From positions 1 to 64,000 of the forward strand of contig NZ_MBEU01000027.1 in the NCBI RefSeq assembly GCF_001954275.1: 64,000 bases of DNA, given 5' to 3'. Under the pieces are notes generated by a model. That model made no database searches. It worked only from the letters and a program-made list of their open reading frames with translations, and was not told the DNA's origin. Position numbers and translations under genes: made by a program. Numbering within the stretch: the first letter of the stretch is position 1; the number at the start of each line of letters is the position of its first letter. Of this stretch, positions 8,210 through 17,670 are shown piece by piece. This DNA is from Mycobacterium sp. IS-836. GTDB taxonomy: Bacteria; Actinomycetota; Actinomycetes; Mycobacteriales; Mycobacteriaceae.

Positions 8210-11200
8210 ATGGTCGATCTGAACCCGAATTACCAGAGCGCCGGGGACGCGTTGCTCGGTTTCAGCAAATATTTTCACCGCGGCGAGATTTCGCCGGACC
8301 ACCGCGCGCTGCACAAGGTCGGCGGCCGGTCGGCCGACGACTTCTACCGGGACCGCTGGGCACACGACAAGGTCGTCCGTTCGACGCACGGCGTCAACTG
8401 CACGGGATCGTGCTCCTGGAAGATCTACGTCAAGGACGGCGTCATCACCTGGGAATCCCAGCAAACCGACTACCCATCGGTCGGCGCCGACAAGCCGGAG
8501 TACGAGCCGCGCGGCTGCCCCCGCGGCGCCTCGTTCTCCTGGTACACGTATTCGCCTGCGCGCGTGCGTTATCCGTACGTCCGCGGGGTCCTGCTGGAGT
8601 ACTATCGCGAGGCCAAGGCGCGGCTGGACGACCCGGTGCTGGCGTGGGCCGACATCGTCGACGATCCCGTCAAGTCCGCCCGCTACAAGGCGGCGCGCGG
8701 CAAGGGCGGGTTTGTGCGCGCCGAGTGGTGGGAGGCCGCCGAGATCGCGGCGGCCGCGCACGTGCACACGATCAAGAAGTACGGGCCCGACCGGGTCGCC
8801 GGCTTCTCGCCGATACCGGCGATGTCGATGGTCAGTCACGCCGTTGGGGCGCGGTTCATTTCGCTCCTCGGCGGGTCGATGCTGTCGTTCTACGACTGGT
8901 ACGCCGACCTGCCGGTGGCGTCGCCGCAGGTGTTCGGCGACCAGACCGACGTTCCGGAGTCGGCCGACTGGTTCGACGCCGGATACCTGATCATGTGGGG
9001 CTCCAACGTTCCGGTCACCCGGACGCCGGACGCGCACTACATGACCGAAGCCCGGTACCGCGGCCAAAAGGTGGTCGTGGTCTCGCCCGACTACGCGGAC
9101 AACACCAAGTTCGCCGATGAATGGCTGCCGGCCCGACCGGGCACCGACGCGGCGCTGGCGATGGCGATGGGACACGTCATCCTCAAGGAGTTCTTCGTCG
9201 ACCGGACGACCCCCTACTTCACCGACTACGTGAAGCGCTACACAGATCTGCCGTTCCTGGTGACGCTCACCGAGCGAGACGGGGGCTGGCTGCCCGGAAA
9301 ATTCCTCACCGCAGCGGATCTCGGCGACACTAGCGAAGGGGCCGAGTCCAAGACCGTGCTGCTCGACGCGCAGGCCAACCCGGTGGTGCCGAACGGCTCG
9401 CTGGGCCACCGGTTCACGGCGTCCGGCGAGGGCAAGTGGAACCTCGACCTGCACGGCGTGGACCCGCTGCTGACGCTGCACGGCGTCGGCGACGACATGG
9501 CCGAGGTCAAACTGCCGCGCTTCGACGGCGACAGGCCCGGTGTCCTGGTCCGCGGGGTACCGACGAAAATCGTTGCCGGACAACGCGTGACGACGGTCTT
9601 CGACATCCTGCTCGCCCAATACGGCGTGCACCGCGACGGCCTGCCGGGGGAGTGGCCCGCGGACTACGACGACGCCACCGTCCCGTACACCCCCGCCTGG
9701 CAGGAGCCGATCACCGGTGTGCCCGCCAAGGCGGTCGAACGGATCGCGCGCGAATTCGCCGACAACGCCGAACGTTCGCGCGGCCGATCGATGATTCTGA
9801 TGGGCGCGGGAACCAATCACTGGTTCCATTCCGACCAGATCTACCGATCGTTTCTCACGCTGGTGATGCTCACCGGCTGTCAGGGCGTCAACGGCGGCGG
9901 CTGGGCGCATTACGTCGGGCAGGAGAAATGCCGGCCGGTCACCGGCTGGTCGACGCTGGCGTTCGCGTTGGACTGGCAGCGGCCGCCGCGCCAGATGCAG
10001 GGCACGGTGTTCTGGTACCTGGCGACCGACCAGTGGCGCTACGACCGGTTCACCTCGGAGGTGATGGCCTCCCCGCTGGCCGAGGGGCGGTTCGCGGGCC
10101 GGACCGCGGCCGACAGCATCGCCCTGGCCAGCCGGCTGGGCTGGATGCCGAGTTATCCCACCTTCAACCGCAATCCGCTGGATCTGGCCGACGAGGCGGC
10201 ACGGCTGGGCAAGGACGCGTCGGAGCACGTCGTCGACGGCCTGAAGTCCGGCCATCTGCAGTTCGCCTGCGAGGACCCGGACGCGCCCGAGAATTTCCCG
10301 CGCTGCCTGACGGTGTGGCGGTCCAACCTGCTCGGCTCGTCGGCCAAGGGCAACGAGTACTTCCTCAAACACCTGCTGGGCACCGACTCCAACGTCGCGG
10401 CAACAGACGAAGACGCGGTGCGGCCGCAGGAAGTGCGCTGGCGCGACGAGGCGCCGGTGGGAAAGCTGGACCTGCTGTTGTCGATCGACTTCCGCAATAC
10501 CAGCACCACACTGTTTTCCGACATCGTGCTGCCCGCGGCCACCTGGTATGAGAAGCACGACCTGTCCAGCACCGACATGCACCCGTTCGTGCACGCCTTC
10601 TCGCCGGCGATCTCACCGCCGTGGGAGACCAAGACCGACTTCGAGGCCTTCCACCGGATCGCACGCGGGTTCTCCTGGCTGGCCGAGAAGCACCTGGGCA
10701 AGCGCAAAGACATCATCGCCGTGCCGCTGCAGCACGACAGCGCCGACGCCACCGCGCAGCCCGGGGGACGGGTGCTGGACTGGAAAGCCGGTGAGTGCGA
10801 GCCGATTCCCGGCAAGACGATGCCGCGGCTGGTCGTCGTCGAGCGGGACTATCCCGCGGTCGGCGACAAGATGGCGGCGCTCGGGCCGATGGTGGAAACC
10901 GTCGGGCTGACGACCAAGGGCGTGACGACGCACCCCGACGCGGAGGTCGAGTACCTCAAGGGCGTCAACGGCACGGTGGTCAGCGGCATGGCCGTCGGGC
11001 GGCCGTCACTGGCCAAGGACACCCACGCCGCCGAGGCGATCCTGGCGCTGTCCGGGACGACGAACGGGCGCCTGGCGGTCGAGGGGTTCGAGGCGCTGCA
11101 GCGGCGCACCGGCACCGAGCTGGCCGACCTCGCGAAGGAGAACGAGGGCCGGCGAATCACGTTCGCCGACACGCAGTCTCGGCCGGTGCCGGTGAACACC

Positions 11201-11875
11201 TCGCCGGAGTGGTCGGGTTCGGAGACGGGCGGCCGGCGGTACTCGCCGTTCACGATCAACACCGAACGGCTCAAGCCGTGGCACACCCTGACGGGTCGCC
11301 AGCACTTCTACCTCGACCACGACTGGATGAGCGAACTCGGCGAGCAGTTGCCGATCTTCCGTCCGCCCCTGGACATGACCGCGCTGTTCGACGAGCCGGC
11401 CGTCGGCGACACCAGCGGTGGGATCACCGTGCGGTATCTGACGCCGCACTCCAAGTGGTCCATCCACTCCGCCTACCAGGACAACCTGCACATGCTCACG
11501 CTTTCCCGTGGCGGGCAGGCGATCTGGATGTCCGACGTGGACGCGGCGAAGATCGGCGTCAAGGACAACGACTGGATCGAATGCACCAACCGCAACGGCG
11601 TGGTCAATGCGCGCGCGATCGTCAGTCACCGGATGCCCGAAGGTCTGGTGTTCATGTACCACGCGCAGGACAAGGCGGTCGACGTGCCCCGCACCGAGAA
11701 GACCGGAAAACGCGGCGGTATCCACAACGCGCTGACCCGGATCATGATCAAGCCGTCGCACCTGATCGGCGGCTACGCCCAGCAGTCGTTCGCGCTGAAC
11801 TACCACGGGCCCACCGGAAACCAGCGCGACGAGGTCACCACGATAAGGCGCCGTTCGCAAGAAGTGGAGTACTGA
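8210..11875 (+). CDS. narG: Respiratory nitrate reductase alpha subunit
   Basis: Catalytic molybdenum (bis-MGD) subunit reducing nitrate to nitrite on the inner face of the membrane, with electrons passed from NarI through NarH. It has 1221 residues, typical for NarG. The FS0 iron-sulfur cluster ligands are visible as His60, Cys64, Cys68 and Cys103, with the same spacing as in E. coli NarG. The segment SFYDWYADLPVASPQ contains the Asp that ligates molybdenum (E. coli Asp222 context). An AGGAGG site precedes ATG 8210. It is the first gene of narGHJI, ending one base before the narH start. Confidence 0.96.
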   Translation: MVDLNPNYQSAGDALLGFSKYFHRGEISPDHRALHKVGGRSADDFYRDRWAHDKVVRSTHGVNCTGSCSWKIYVKDGVITWESQQTDYPSVGADKPEYEPRGCPRGASFSWYTYSPARVRYPYVRGVLLEYYREAKARLDDPVLAWADIVDDPVKSARYKAARGKGGFVRAEWWEAAEIAAAAHVHTIKKYGPDRVAGFSPIPAMSMVSHAVGARFISLLGGSMLSFYDWYADLPVASPQVFGDQTDVPESADWFDAGYLIMWGSNVPVTRTPDAHYMTEARYRGQKVVVVSPDYADNTKFADEWLPARPGTDAALAMAMGHVILKEFFVDRTTPYFTDYVKRYTDLPFLVTLTERDGGWLPGKFLTAADLGDTSEGAESKTVLLDAQANPVVPNGSLGHRFTASGEGKWNLDLHGVDPLLTLHGVGDDMAEVKLPRFDGDRPGVLVRGVPTKIVAGQRVTTVFDILLAQYGVHRDGLPGEWPADYDDATVPYTPAWQEPITGVPAKAVERIAREFADNAERSRGRSMILMGAGTNHWFHSDQIYRSFLTLVMLTGCQGVNGGGWAHYVGQEKCRPVTGWSTLAFALDWQRPPRQMQGTVFWYLATDQWRYDRFTSEVMASPLAEGRFAGRTAADSIALASRLGWMPSYPTFNRNPLDLADEAARLGKDASEHVVDGLKSGHLQFACEDPDAPENFPRCLTVWRSNLLGSSAKGNEYFLKHLLGTDSNVAATDEDAVRPQEVRWRDEAPVGKLDLLLSIDFRNTSTTLFSDIVLPAATWYEKHDLSSTDMHPFVHAFSPAISPPWETKTDFEAFHRIARGFSWLAEKHLGKRKDIIAVPLQHDSADATAQPGGRVLDWKAGECEPIPGKTMPRLVVVERDYPAVGDKMAALGPMVETVGLTTKGVTTHPDAEVEYLKGVNGTVVSGMAVGRPSLAKDTHAAEAILALSGTTNGRLAVEGFEALQRRTGTELADLAKENEGRRITFADTQSRPVPVNTSPEWSGSETGGRRYSPFTINTERLKPWHTLTGRQHFYLDHDWMSELGEQLPIFRPPLDMTALFDEPAVGDTSGGITVRYLTPHSKWSIHSAYQDNLHMLTLSRGGQAIWMSDVDAAKIGVKDNDWIECTNRNGVVNARAIVSHRMPEGLVFMYHAQDKAVDVPRTEKTGKRGGIHNALTRIMIKPSHLIGGYAQQSFALNYHGPTGNQRDEVTTIRRRSQEVEY

Positions 11876-11876
11876 C

Positions 11877-13481
11877 ATGAAAGTCATGGCTCAGCTCGCG
11901 ATGGTGATGAACCTCGACAAGTGCATCGGCTGCCACACCTGCAGCGTCACGTGCAAGCAGGCCTGGACCAACCGCGGCGGCATGGAGTACGCCTGGTTCA
12001 ACAACGTGGAAACCCGCCCCGGACAGGGATACCCGCGCCGCTACCAGGACCAGGAAAAGTGGAAGGGCGGCTGGACGCTCAACAAGCGCGGCAAGCTGAC
12101 GCTCAAGTCGGGGTCGCGGATCAAGCGGCTGCTCAACATCTTCGCCAACCCCGACCTGCCCACGGTGTCGGACTACTACGACCCGTGGACCTACGACTAC
12201 GAGAACCTGCTGTCCGCCCCCGCGATGGACACCACGCCGGTGGCCCGCCCCAAGTCGCTGATCACCGGCCAGGACACCAAGGTGACCTGGGGCGCCAACT
12301 GGGACGACGACCTCGGCGGTGGGCCAGAGCAGGTGGGCCGGGACCCGTTGCTGGCCAAGCTATCCGACGAAGTGAAGCTCGAATTCGAGCAGACGTTCAT
12401 GTTCTACCTACCGCGCATCTGCGAGCACTGCCTCAACCCCTCGTGCGCCGCGTCATGCCCGTCCGGCGCGATCTACAAGCGCAGCGAAGACGGCATCGTG
12501 CTGGTCGATCAGGACAAGTGCCGCGGCTGGCGGCAGTGCGTCACGGGCTGTCCCTACAAAAAGATCTACTTCAACCACAAGACCGGCAAGGCCGAGAAGT
12601 GCACGTTCTGCTACCCACGCGTGGAGGTGGGCATCCCGACGGTGTGCTCGGAAACCTGCGTCGGCCGGCTGCGCTACATCGGGGTGCTGCTCTACGACGC
12701 CGATGCCGTCGCGGCCGCGGCGTCGGTCCAAGACGAGCAGGACCTCTACCCGGCCCAGCTCGGTGTCTTCTTGAACCCGCACGACCCCCGGGTGGTCGCG
12801 GAGGCCGAACGCGCCGGGATATCGAGCGAGTGGATTGAGGCCGCGCAGAATTCGCCGGTGTATCGGCTCATCGTCGACTACCAGCTGGCGCTTCCGCTGC
12901 ACCCGGAGTACCGCACCATGCCGATGGTTTGGTACATCCCGCCGCTGTCGCCGGTCGTCGACGTGCTGGCCAAGACCGGCCACGACGGCGAGAACAAGAA
13001 CAACCTGTTCGGCGCCATTGATGCCCTGCGCGTCCCGATCGAATACCTGGCCGAGCTGTTCACCGCCGGCGATCCCGGCCCGGTTCGCCTTGCGCTGCAA
13101 CGGCTTGCGGCGATGCGATCGTACATGCGCGCGGCGAACCTGGGCGAGGAGTTCGACGACACCATTCCGGACTCGGTGCGGCTAAGCGGCGACGAGATCG
13201 AATCGATGTACCGGCTACTGGCGATCGCCAAGTACGCCGACCGCTACGTGATCCCCAGCGGCGCGGGGTCCGACGCGCACCGACTCGACGCGCTAGCCAC
13301 CGGGTGCAGCCTCGACGGCGACGGCGGGCCGGGAATGACGGCCTACGACGCGATGGCCGACAAATTCCATGTCACCAACGGCAACGGCAACGGCACCGAC
13401 AACGGCGATCGCAGCAAGTCCGGCAGGAACCTACTCAACTGGGACGGCAAGAGCACCGACGGGCTGGTGCCCTCGAAGTGA
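11877..13481 (+). CDS. narH: Respiratory nitrate reductase beta subunit
   Basis: Electron-transfer subunit carrying three [4Fe-4S] and one [3Fe-4S] cluster between NarI haem and NarG. All four cysteine groups are present: CIGCHTCSVTC near residue 16, CEHCLNPSCAASCP, CRGWRQCVTGCP (the Trp replacing a Cys marks the [3Fe-4S] cluster) and CTFCYPR with CSETC. It has 534 residues; the end is an Asn/Gly-rich extension (TNGNGNGTDNGD) without catalytic relevance. ATG 11877 follows the narG stop by one base, and the last four bases overlap narJ (GTGA), implying translational coupling. Confidence 0.96.
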   Translation: MKVMAQLAMVMNLDKCIGCHTCSVTCKQAWTNRGGMEYAWFNNVETRPGQGYPRRYQDQEKWKGGWTLNKRGKLTLKSGSRIKRLLNIFANPDLPTVSDYYDPWTYDYENLLSAPAMDTTPVARPKSLITGQDTKVTWGANWDDDLGGGPEQVGRDPLLAKLSDEVKLEFEQTFMFYLPRICEHCLNPSCAASCPSGAIYKRSEDGIVLVDQDKCRGWRQCVTGCPYKKIYFNHKTGKAEKCTFCYPRVEVGIPTVCSETCVGRLRYIGVLLYDADAVAAAASVQDEQDLYPAQLGVFLNPHDPRVVAEAERAGISSEWIEAAQNSPVYRLIVDYQLALPLHPEYRTMPMVWYIPPLSPVVDVLAKTGHDGENKNNLFGAIDALRVPIEYLAELFTAGDPGPVRLALQRLAAMRSYMRAANLGEEFDDTIPDSVRLSGDEIESMYRLLAIAKYADRYVIPSGAGSDAHRLDALATGCSLDGDGGPGMTAYDAMADKFHVTNGNGNGTDNGDRSKSGRNLLNWDGKSTDGLVPSK

Positions 13482-14164
13482 AAACGTTGACCCGCAATCG
13501 GCGCCCGGCCCGCGCCGCCGTTCCCGAACGCGACCGCCGGCTGCTGTGGCGCATCGCCGCGCTGCTGCTGGACTACCCCAGTGACCAGACGCTCGCGATG
13601 ACCGATGAATTGACCGCCGCCGCAACGCAACTGCCCGTAGCGCTGGGCGCGCCGCTACTCGAGTTTCTGCGGCAGGAGTTCCGCGGCGCCGATCCGATGC
13701 AGCTGGCGGGGCGGTACGTCGAGACGTTCGACATGCGCCGGCGCGCCAGCCTGCACCTGACCTACTACGCCTACGGCGACACCCGCAAGCGGGGCATGGC
13801 GTTGCTGCGCTTCAAGCATGCCTACCGCCAGGCGGGGATGCAGCTGGGCGACGACGAACTGCCCGACTACCTGCCGCTGGTGCTCGAGTTCGCTGCGACC
13901 GTCGACCCCGCGCAGGGCGAGCGGCTGCTCGCCGAACATGTGCCGGTACTGGAATTGCTCCGATTGTCGCTGCGGGACAGCGGTTCTGGCTACGCCGGTA
14001 TCCTCGCCGCCGTCCTCGCCACGCTGCCGCCGATCAGCACCGCCGACCGGCGCCGCATCGCCGAACTGGCCGCGGAGGGACCGCCGGAGGAAGACGTCGG
14101 ACTCGAGCCGTTCGCGATGGATCCGCTCGCGATGGATCCGCTGAGCGCCGGAGGTCGCCGATGA
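13478..14164 (+). CDS. narJ: Nitrate reductase assembly chaperone
   Basis: NarJ/TorD-family chaperone that holds apo-NarG and assists molybdenum cofactor insertion before NarGH docks on NarI; it is not part of the final enzyme. I place the start at GTG 13478, which overlaps the narH stop as GTGA and gives 228 residues beginning MKTLTRNRRP. A longer open frame exists upstream but lies inside narH. The helical core (LLWRIAALLLDYPSDQTL and LAGRYVETFDMRRRASLHLT) is characteristic. The C-terminus has a small direct repeat, FAMDPLAMDPL. It overlaps narI by four bases (ATGA). Confidence 0.92.
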   Translation: MKTLTRNRRPARAAVPERDRRLLWRIAALLLDYPSDQTLAMTDELTAAATQLPVALGAPLLEFLRQEFRGADPMQLAGRYVETFDMRRRASLHLTYYAYGDTRKRGMALLRFKHAYRQAGMQLGDDELPDYLPLVLEFAATVDPAQGERLLAEHVPVLELLRLSLRDSGSGYAGILAAVLATLPPISTADRRRIAELAAEGPPEEDVGLEPFAMDPLAMDPLSAGGRR

Positions 14165-14904
14165 ACATCGTGCTCTGGATGACCGCGCCGTATGTCGCGT
14201 TCACATCGTTTGTCGTGGGCCACCTCTGGCGCTACCGCACCGATCAGTTCGGCTGGACCACACGGTCGTCGCAGATCTACGAAAGCCGGCTGCTGCGCAT
14301 GGGCAGCCCGCTGTTTCACTTCGGCCTGCTTGGTGTCTTCGGTGGACACGTCGTCGGCCTGATGATCCCCGAATCCTGGACGTCGGCGGTCGGGTTCCCC
14401 GAATGGGCATACCACCTGATGGCCGTGACGATGGGTTCGCTGGCCGGCGCCGCGGTCGTGACGGGGCTGGGAATCCTGCTGTACCGGCGCGTCACGGTGC
14501 CCGAGGTCAGGAAGGCAACCACCCGCAGTGACAAGGTGATGTATGCGCTACTGGTAGGTGCGCTGGTGAGCGGGATGCTCAACACCCTGAACAACGTGTT
14601 CACCACCTACAACTATCGCGAGACCGTATCGCCGTGGTTCCGCAGCCTTTTCACGCTGGATCCGGCGGTCGAGCTGATGGCCAACGCGCCGTGGACGTTT
14701 CAGGTGCATGCGCTGATAGTCCTTGCACTGCTTGGTATTTGGCCTTACACGCGGCTGGTGCACATGTTCAGCGCGCCGGCCGGATATCTGGTCCGCCCTT
14801 ACCTTGTCTACCGCAGCCGCGACCCGCAGAAGGCGTCGGCCAACCGCTACGCGAAGGCCTGGGTGGCACCCGTGGCGCCGCCCGCACGCAGCCGCTGGGT
14901 GTGA
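14161..14904 (+). CDS. narI: Respiratory nitrate reductase gamma subunit (cytochrome b)
   Basis: Five-helix membrane subunit with two b haems that oxidises quinol and passes electrons to NarH. It has 247 residues. Candidate haem-ligand histidines lie in LFHFGLLGVFGGHVVGL near residue 60 and in the C-terminal helices (FQVHALIV and YTRLVHMFSAP). The start overlaps the narJ stop (ATGA), so the four genes form one coupled unit. After the stop there is only a weak hairpin (GCTCAC/GTGAGC, about 14922-14952) before narK. Confidence 0.94.
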   Translation: MNIVLWMTAPYVAFTSFVVGHLWRYRTDQFGWTTRSSQIYESRLLRMGSPLFHFGLLGVFGGHVVGLMIPESWTSAVGFPEWAYHLMAVTMGSLAGAAVVTGLGILLYRRVTVPEVRKATTRSDKVMYALLVGALVSGMLNTLNNVFTTYNYRETVSPWFRSLFTLDPAVELMANAPWTFQVHALIVLALLGIWPYTRLVHMFSAPAGYLVRPYLVYRSRDPQKASANRYAKAWVAPVAPPARSRWV

Positions 14905-15016
14905 CGGCGATCTCATAAATAGCTCACGCCCCCGGCGTGCCCGGATGTGAGCAGCTTGTAGCACGCGGGTCATCGCGGGAAGCGTTGCCGCAATAACACT
15001 TTCCTACGGTGATTGC

Positions 15017-16459
15017 ATGCTGTTACAGACGCGCCGACACACGATCGATGACTGGGACGCCGAAGACGTCAACGCCTGGAACAACGGCGGTGCGAAGATC
15101 GCGCGCCGCAACCTGATCTGGTCGATCTTCGCCGAGCACGTCGGGTTTTCCGTCTGGTCCATCTGGTCGGTGATGGTCCTTTTCATGCCGCAGAACGTCT
15201 ACCACATCGACGCCGCCGGAAAGTTCTTCCTCGTCGCGATGCCGACACTGGTCGGCGCGATCCTGCGCCTGCCGTACACGTTCGCGACCGCGACATTCGG
15301 CGGGCGCAACTGGACGGTGTTCTCCGCGGTGGCGTTGGCGCTACCCACGGCGTTGACGCTCTACTTCATGGCCCACCCCGGCACGTCCTACACGACCTTC
15401 ATGATCGTGGCGGCTATCGCCGGCCTGGGCGGCGGCAACTTCGCGTCGTCGATGACGAACATCAACGCGTTCTATCCACAGCGGCTCAAGGGCTGGGCGC
15501 TCGGGCTGAACGCAGGCGGCGGCAACATCGGTGTCGCGATGATCCAGATCGTCGGGCTGCTGGTGATCGCCACCGCGGGTAACCGTGCGCCGCACCTGGT
15601 GTGCGCCGTGTATCTGGTCCTCTTGTCGCTCGCCGCGGTCGGTGCCTCACTGTTCATGGACAACCTGACCAACCAGCGCACCAACGGCCGCTCGATGATC
15701 GACGTGATGCGCTACCGCGACTCGTGGTTGATCGCGCTGCTCTACATCGGGACGTTCGGTTCGTTCATCGGCTTCTCCTTTGCGTTCGGCCAAGTGCTGC
15801 AAATCAGCTTCCTGGCCAACCTGTCTCACGGCGCGAAAGTCACCCCGGCCATGACCGCCCACGCGGCCCTGCACGCCGCCCAGATCGCGTTCATCGGCCC
15901 GTTGCTGGGTTCGATCGCGCGGCCGCTGGGCGGTTCGCTGTCCGACCGCATCGGCGGCAGCCGGGTCACTCTTTACGTCTTCGCCGCGATGATCGCGGTG
16001 GCCGGCTGGCTGGTGGCGCTGGGCCGGATGGCCGACGCCGCCCACGGCGCCGTGTCGGGCGGCGGTATGGCCGCCTACGTGGCCGGGTTCGTGGCGCTGT
16101 TCATCCTGTCTGGAATCGGCAACGGCTCGGTGTACAAGATGATCCCGTCGATCTTCGACGCCAAGGCGCACAGCATCGACGATCTCGGGCAGGCCGAGAA
16201 GGCCGACTGGTCGCGCCGGATGTCGGGCGCGCTGATCGGGATCGCCGGGGCCATCGGCGCGCTCGGCGGTGTCGGCATCAACGTCGTGCTGCGCGCGTCG
16301 TACCTGTCGCCCGCGAAATCGGCGACGACCGCATTCGGGGTCTTCCTGGCCTTCTATGTGGTGTGCGCCGTGATCACCTGGTTCGCCTACGTCCGCACCC
16401 CTGGTCGGGCGCGCTTCCGGAAGCCGGCCACGGTCGCGGAGGCCGCCGCACCCGCGTGA
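15017..16459 (+). CDS. narK: Nitrate/nitrite transporter, MFS NarK type
   Basis: Major-facilitator membrane protein of 480 residues with about 12 helices, importing nitrate and/or exporting nitrite. The family's two glycine-rich nitrate signatures are present: GLGGGNFASSMTNINAF and GWALGLNAGGGNIGVAM. A conserved Arg lies in AILRLPYTFATATFGGRNW. It lies 112 bases after narI on the same strand, fitting joint use with NarGHI, though it may have its own promoter. I cannot tell which of the several mycobacterial NarK paralogues it corresponds to, or whether it is a nitrate/proton or nitrate/nitrite antiporter. Confidence 0.9.
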   Translation: MLLQTRRHTIDDWDAEDVNAWNNGGAKIARRNLIWSIFAEHVGFSVWSIWSVMVLFMPQNVYHIDAAGKFFLVAMPTLVGAILRLPYTFATATFGGRNWTVFSAVALALPTALTLYFMAHPGTSYTTFMIVAAIAGLGGGNFASSMTNINAFYPQRLKGWALGLNAGGGNIGVAMIQIVGLLVIATAGNRAPHLVCAVYLVLLSLAAVGASLFMDNLTNQRTNGRSMIDVMRYRDSWLIALLYIGTFGSFIGFSFAFGQVLQISFLANLSHGAKVTPAMTAHAALHAAQIAFIGPLLGSIARPLGGSLSDRIGGSRVTLYVFAAMIAVAGWLVALGRMADAAHGAVSGGGMAAYVAGFVALFILSGIGNGSVYKMIPSIFDAKAHSIDDLGQAEKADWSRRMSGALIGIAGAIGALGGVGINVVLRASYLSPAKSATTAFGVFLAFYVVCAVITWFAYVRTPGRARFRKPATVAEAAAPA

Positions 16460-16494
16460 TACCCGCGCCCAACGGGCCCGGGTAGCCTGACCGC

Positions 16495-17244
16495 GTGGAC
16501 TATGCGGCCGCGTTCCTGAAGGAGAACCGCGCGTTCTCAGAGCTTTTCCGCGACGTCGACGACGCCACGCCCGTGCCGACGTGCCCGGGCTGGAGCCTCA
16601 AGCAGTTGCTGCGCCACGTGGGCCGCGGCGATCGCTGGGCGGCCCAGATCGTGCGGGACCGGCTCGACAGCTACCTCGACCCGCGCACCGTCGAGGGCGG
16701 CAAGCCGCCGCCGGACCCCGCCGACGCGATCTCCTGGCTGCAGGGCGGCGCCCAGCGCCTCGTCGATGCCGTCGAGCTGTCGGGCGTCGAGACGCCGGTA
16801 TGGACGTTTCTCGGGACGCGTCCGGCGAATTGGTGGATCCGGCGCCGGCTGCATGAAGTCGTGGTGCACCGGGCCGACGCGGCCATCGCGCTGGGCCGCG
16901 AGTTCACGCTCGAACCCGACATCGCGGCCGATGCGATCACCGAATGGCTTGAACGCGTAGCGATCCAGGCCGGAAGCGACGGGGAGGCATTGCCGCTCGA
17001 GGAAGGCGACACCATCCACCTGCACGCCACCGATTCCGGTGCAACCAGCGAATGGACGATCAGCGCCGCCGGCGGCCGGATCGGCTTTGCGCACGAGCAC
17101 GGCAAGGGCACCGTGGCGCTGCGCGGCGGCGCCACCGAGCTGCTGCTGGCGCTAGTGCGCCGCGTTCCCGTCGGCGACACCGGCGTCGAGGTGTTCGGCG
17201 ACGATTCGGTCTGGCGCAACTGGCTCGACCACACGGCTTTCTAG
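16495..17244 (+). CDS. Maleylpyruvate isomerase-family (DinB-fold) protein
   Basis: A 249-residue protein of the actinobacterial DinB/mycothiol-dependent isomerase superfamily. The N-terminal four-helix part has the typical VPTCPGWSLKQLLRHVGRGD, whose His is a likely metal ligand, and RRLHEVVVHRADA supplies two more. A C-terminal beta-rich domain follows (WTISAAGGRIGFAHEHG), as in many family members. The start is GTG 16495. Position and size suggest equivalence to Rv0332. Its substrate is unknown; mycothiol-dependent transferase or isomerase chemistry is inference from the family only. Confidence 0.75.
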   Translation: MDYAAAFLKENRAFSELFRDVDDATPVPTCPGWSLKQLLRHVGRGDRWAAQIVRDRLDSYLDPRTVEGGKPPPDPADAISWLQGGAQRLVDAVELSGVETPVWTFLGTRPANWWIRRRLHEVVVHRADAAIALGREFTLEPDIAADAITEWLERVAIQAGSDGEALPLEEGDTIHLHATDSGATSEWTISAAGGRIGFAHEHGKGTVALRGGATELLLALVRRVPVGDTGVEVFGDDSVWRNWLDHTAF

Positions 17245-17279
17245 CCACGGCCGGGTGCCCACACGGTAACTTTCAGACC

Positions 17280-17654
17280 ATGACCACATCGGAGATCGCC
17301 ACCGTTCTGGCGTGGCACGACGCTCTCAACGCCGCCGACCTCGACACGTTGGTGGCCCTGTCCAGCGACGACATCGACATCGGCGACGCCCACGGGGCCG
17401 CGCAAGGCCACGAGGCGCTGCGCAGGTGGGCCGCCTCGCGCAAAGCGACGGCGGAGATCGGCCGGATTTACGTCCACGACGGCGTTGTCGTCGTCGAACA
17501 GAAGCTCAGCACACCCGACGATCCCGGCGGGGTCACCAACTCGGCGTCGGCGTTCCGGGTGGTGCACGACCGCGTCACCTCGGTCTTCCATCATCACGAC
17601 CTGGCATCGGCGTTGGCGGCCACCGAGCTCACCGAAGCCGACGCCGCCGATTAA
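17280..17654 (+). CDS. SnoaL-like / NTF2-fold small protein
   Basis: A 124-residue protein starting at ATG 17280, the same length I recall for Rv0333 just before rmlA. It looks like a cone-shaped NTF2/SnoaL domain: an N-terminal helix ([20 protein letters not shown]), the segment [20 protein letters not shown], and beta strands ending [18 protein letters not shown]. Such proteins are usually small-molecule isomerases, hydrolases or binding proteins. No catalytic residues can be named with confidence. Its stop is 16 bases before rmlA on the same strand, so co-transcription is likely. Confidence 0.7.
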   Translation: MTTSEIATVLAWHDALNAADLDTLVALSSDDIDIGDAHGAAQGHEALRRWAASRKATAEIGRIYVHDGVVVVEQKLSTPDDPGGVTNSASAFRVVHDRVTSVFHHHDLASALAATELTEADAAD

Positions 17655-17670
17655 GGCATCAGGAGCATTC

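Noticed and set aside
8096..10594. An 832-codon antisense open frame opposite narG
   Set aside because: Product is Arg/Val/His-rich shadow sequence without motifs; narG is unambiguous on the other strand.
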